64,000 nucleotides of DNA, taken from Stieleria mannarensis (GTDB taxonomy: Bacteria > Planctomycetota > Planctomycetia > Pirellulales > Pirellulaceae). The position numbers were made by a program, and so were the translations under genes. Under the pieces are notes generated by a model. That model did not search any database, had not been told where the DNA came from, and saw only the letters and a program-made list of their open reading frames with translations. Of the stretch, positions 64,000-64,000 are shown piece after piece (positions within the stretch are counted from its first letter, which is position 1; the number at the start of each line of letters is the position of its first letter). The stretch covers positions 62,001 through 126,000 of the forward strand of contig NZ_JACEHH010000024.1 in assembly GCF_014154935.1 (NCBI RefSeq), in the 5' to 3' direction.

Positions 64000-64000
64000 G

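Noticed and set aside
1-64000. tRNA, rRNA or CRISPR
   Set aside because: No cloverleaf with conserved T-loop, no rRNA sequence and no regularly spaced repeat-spacer array was seen on either strand by eye; a tRNA or Infernal scan would be decisive.

Overview
The window is 64 kb of GC-rich DNA that reads as a planctomycete chromosome, most likely of the Rhodopirellula/Pirellulaceae type. The basis is the gene repertoire: a paired planctomycete-cytochrome/DUF1549/DUF1553 gene and Tat-exported DUF1501 gene, a PVC-type CxxCH heme/beta-propeller protein, a formylglycine sulfatase, a PEP-CTERM remnant, and an ECF sigma factor overlapping a large receptor Ser/Thr kinase. Many short palindromic intergenic repeats also recur across the window. 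No rRNA, tRNA, CRISPR array, transposase or phage gene was seen.

Layout. 0-1.8 kb: the 3' end of an unknown gene and a secreted TPR protein. 2.0-8.9 kb: a translationally coupled signalling operon of a RedB-like thioredoxin-fold protein, two histidine kinases, a REC-HDOD protein whose phospho-acceptor Asp is Glu, and a REC/degenerate HD-GYP protein. 9.1-14.9 kb: DUF1549/1553 and DUF1501 genes, an NAD-dependent epimerase and a DHDPS-family lyase/aldolase. 15.0-18.6 kb: a divergent chymotrypsin-like protease, a lipoprotein, and a head-to-head pair of 5'-truncated genes (PEP-CTERM and GH16); the PEP-CTERM copy also carries a frameshift caused by an exact 10-bp tandem duplication. 18.8-23.7 kb: Acg-like nitroreductase, PQQ-type propeller protein, a MITE-like palindrome, a 62-aa protein and a sulfatase. 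23.8-28.3 kb: an RNA-repair locus, rtcB-rtcA divergent from rtcR, with a good -24/-12 promoter. 28.6-40.0 kb: heme/propeller protein, enolase-superfamily enzyme, gcvP, a small secreted protein, RimK fused to a TrkA-C domain, and an aspartoacylase-family gene.

40.1-47.3 kb is rich in phospho-signalling: a non-RD Ser/Thr kinase beside a PP2C phosphatase, then an ECF sigma factor/receptor kinase pair and a Uma2 gene. This last block is flanked by near-identical 27-bp direct repeats, with a kinase fragment inside the right one. 47.5-62.9 kb is rich in ion transport: mgtE; an operon of PP2C-cNMP protein, two GluR0-like ligand-gated channels and corA; and two divergently transcribed giant MscK-like mechanosensitive channels. 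A ThrE-type exporter, a 32-aa membrane peptide and the 3' part of a dimethylformamidase-like gene complete the window.

A recurring theme is the spread of at least seven families of short hairpin-forming repeats. Most lie between genes, but some lie in frame inside linkers of signalling proteins. The clearest case is the second GluR0-like channel, where two different repeat families code for most of the segment between signal peptide and ligand-binding domain. All assignments are by reading; none was confirmed by database search.
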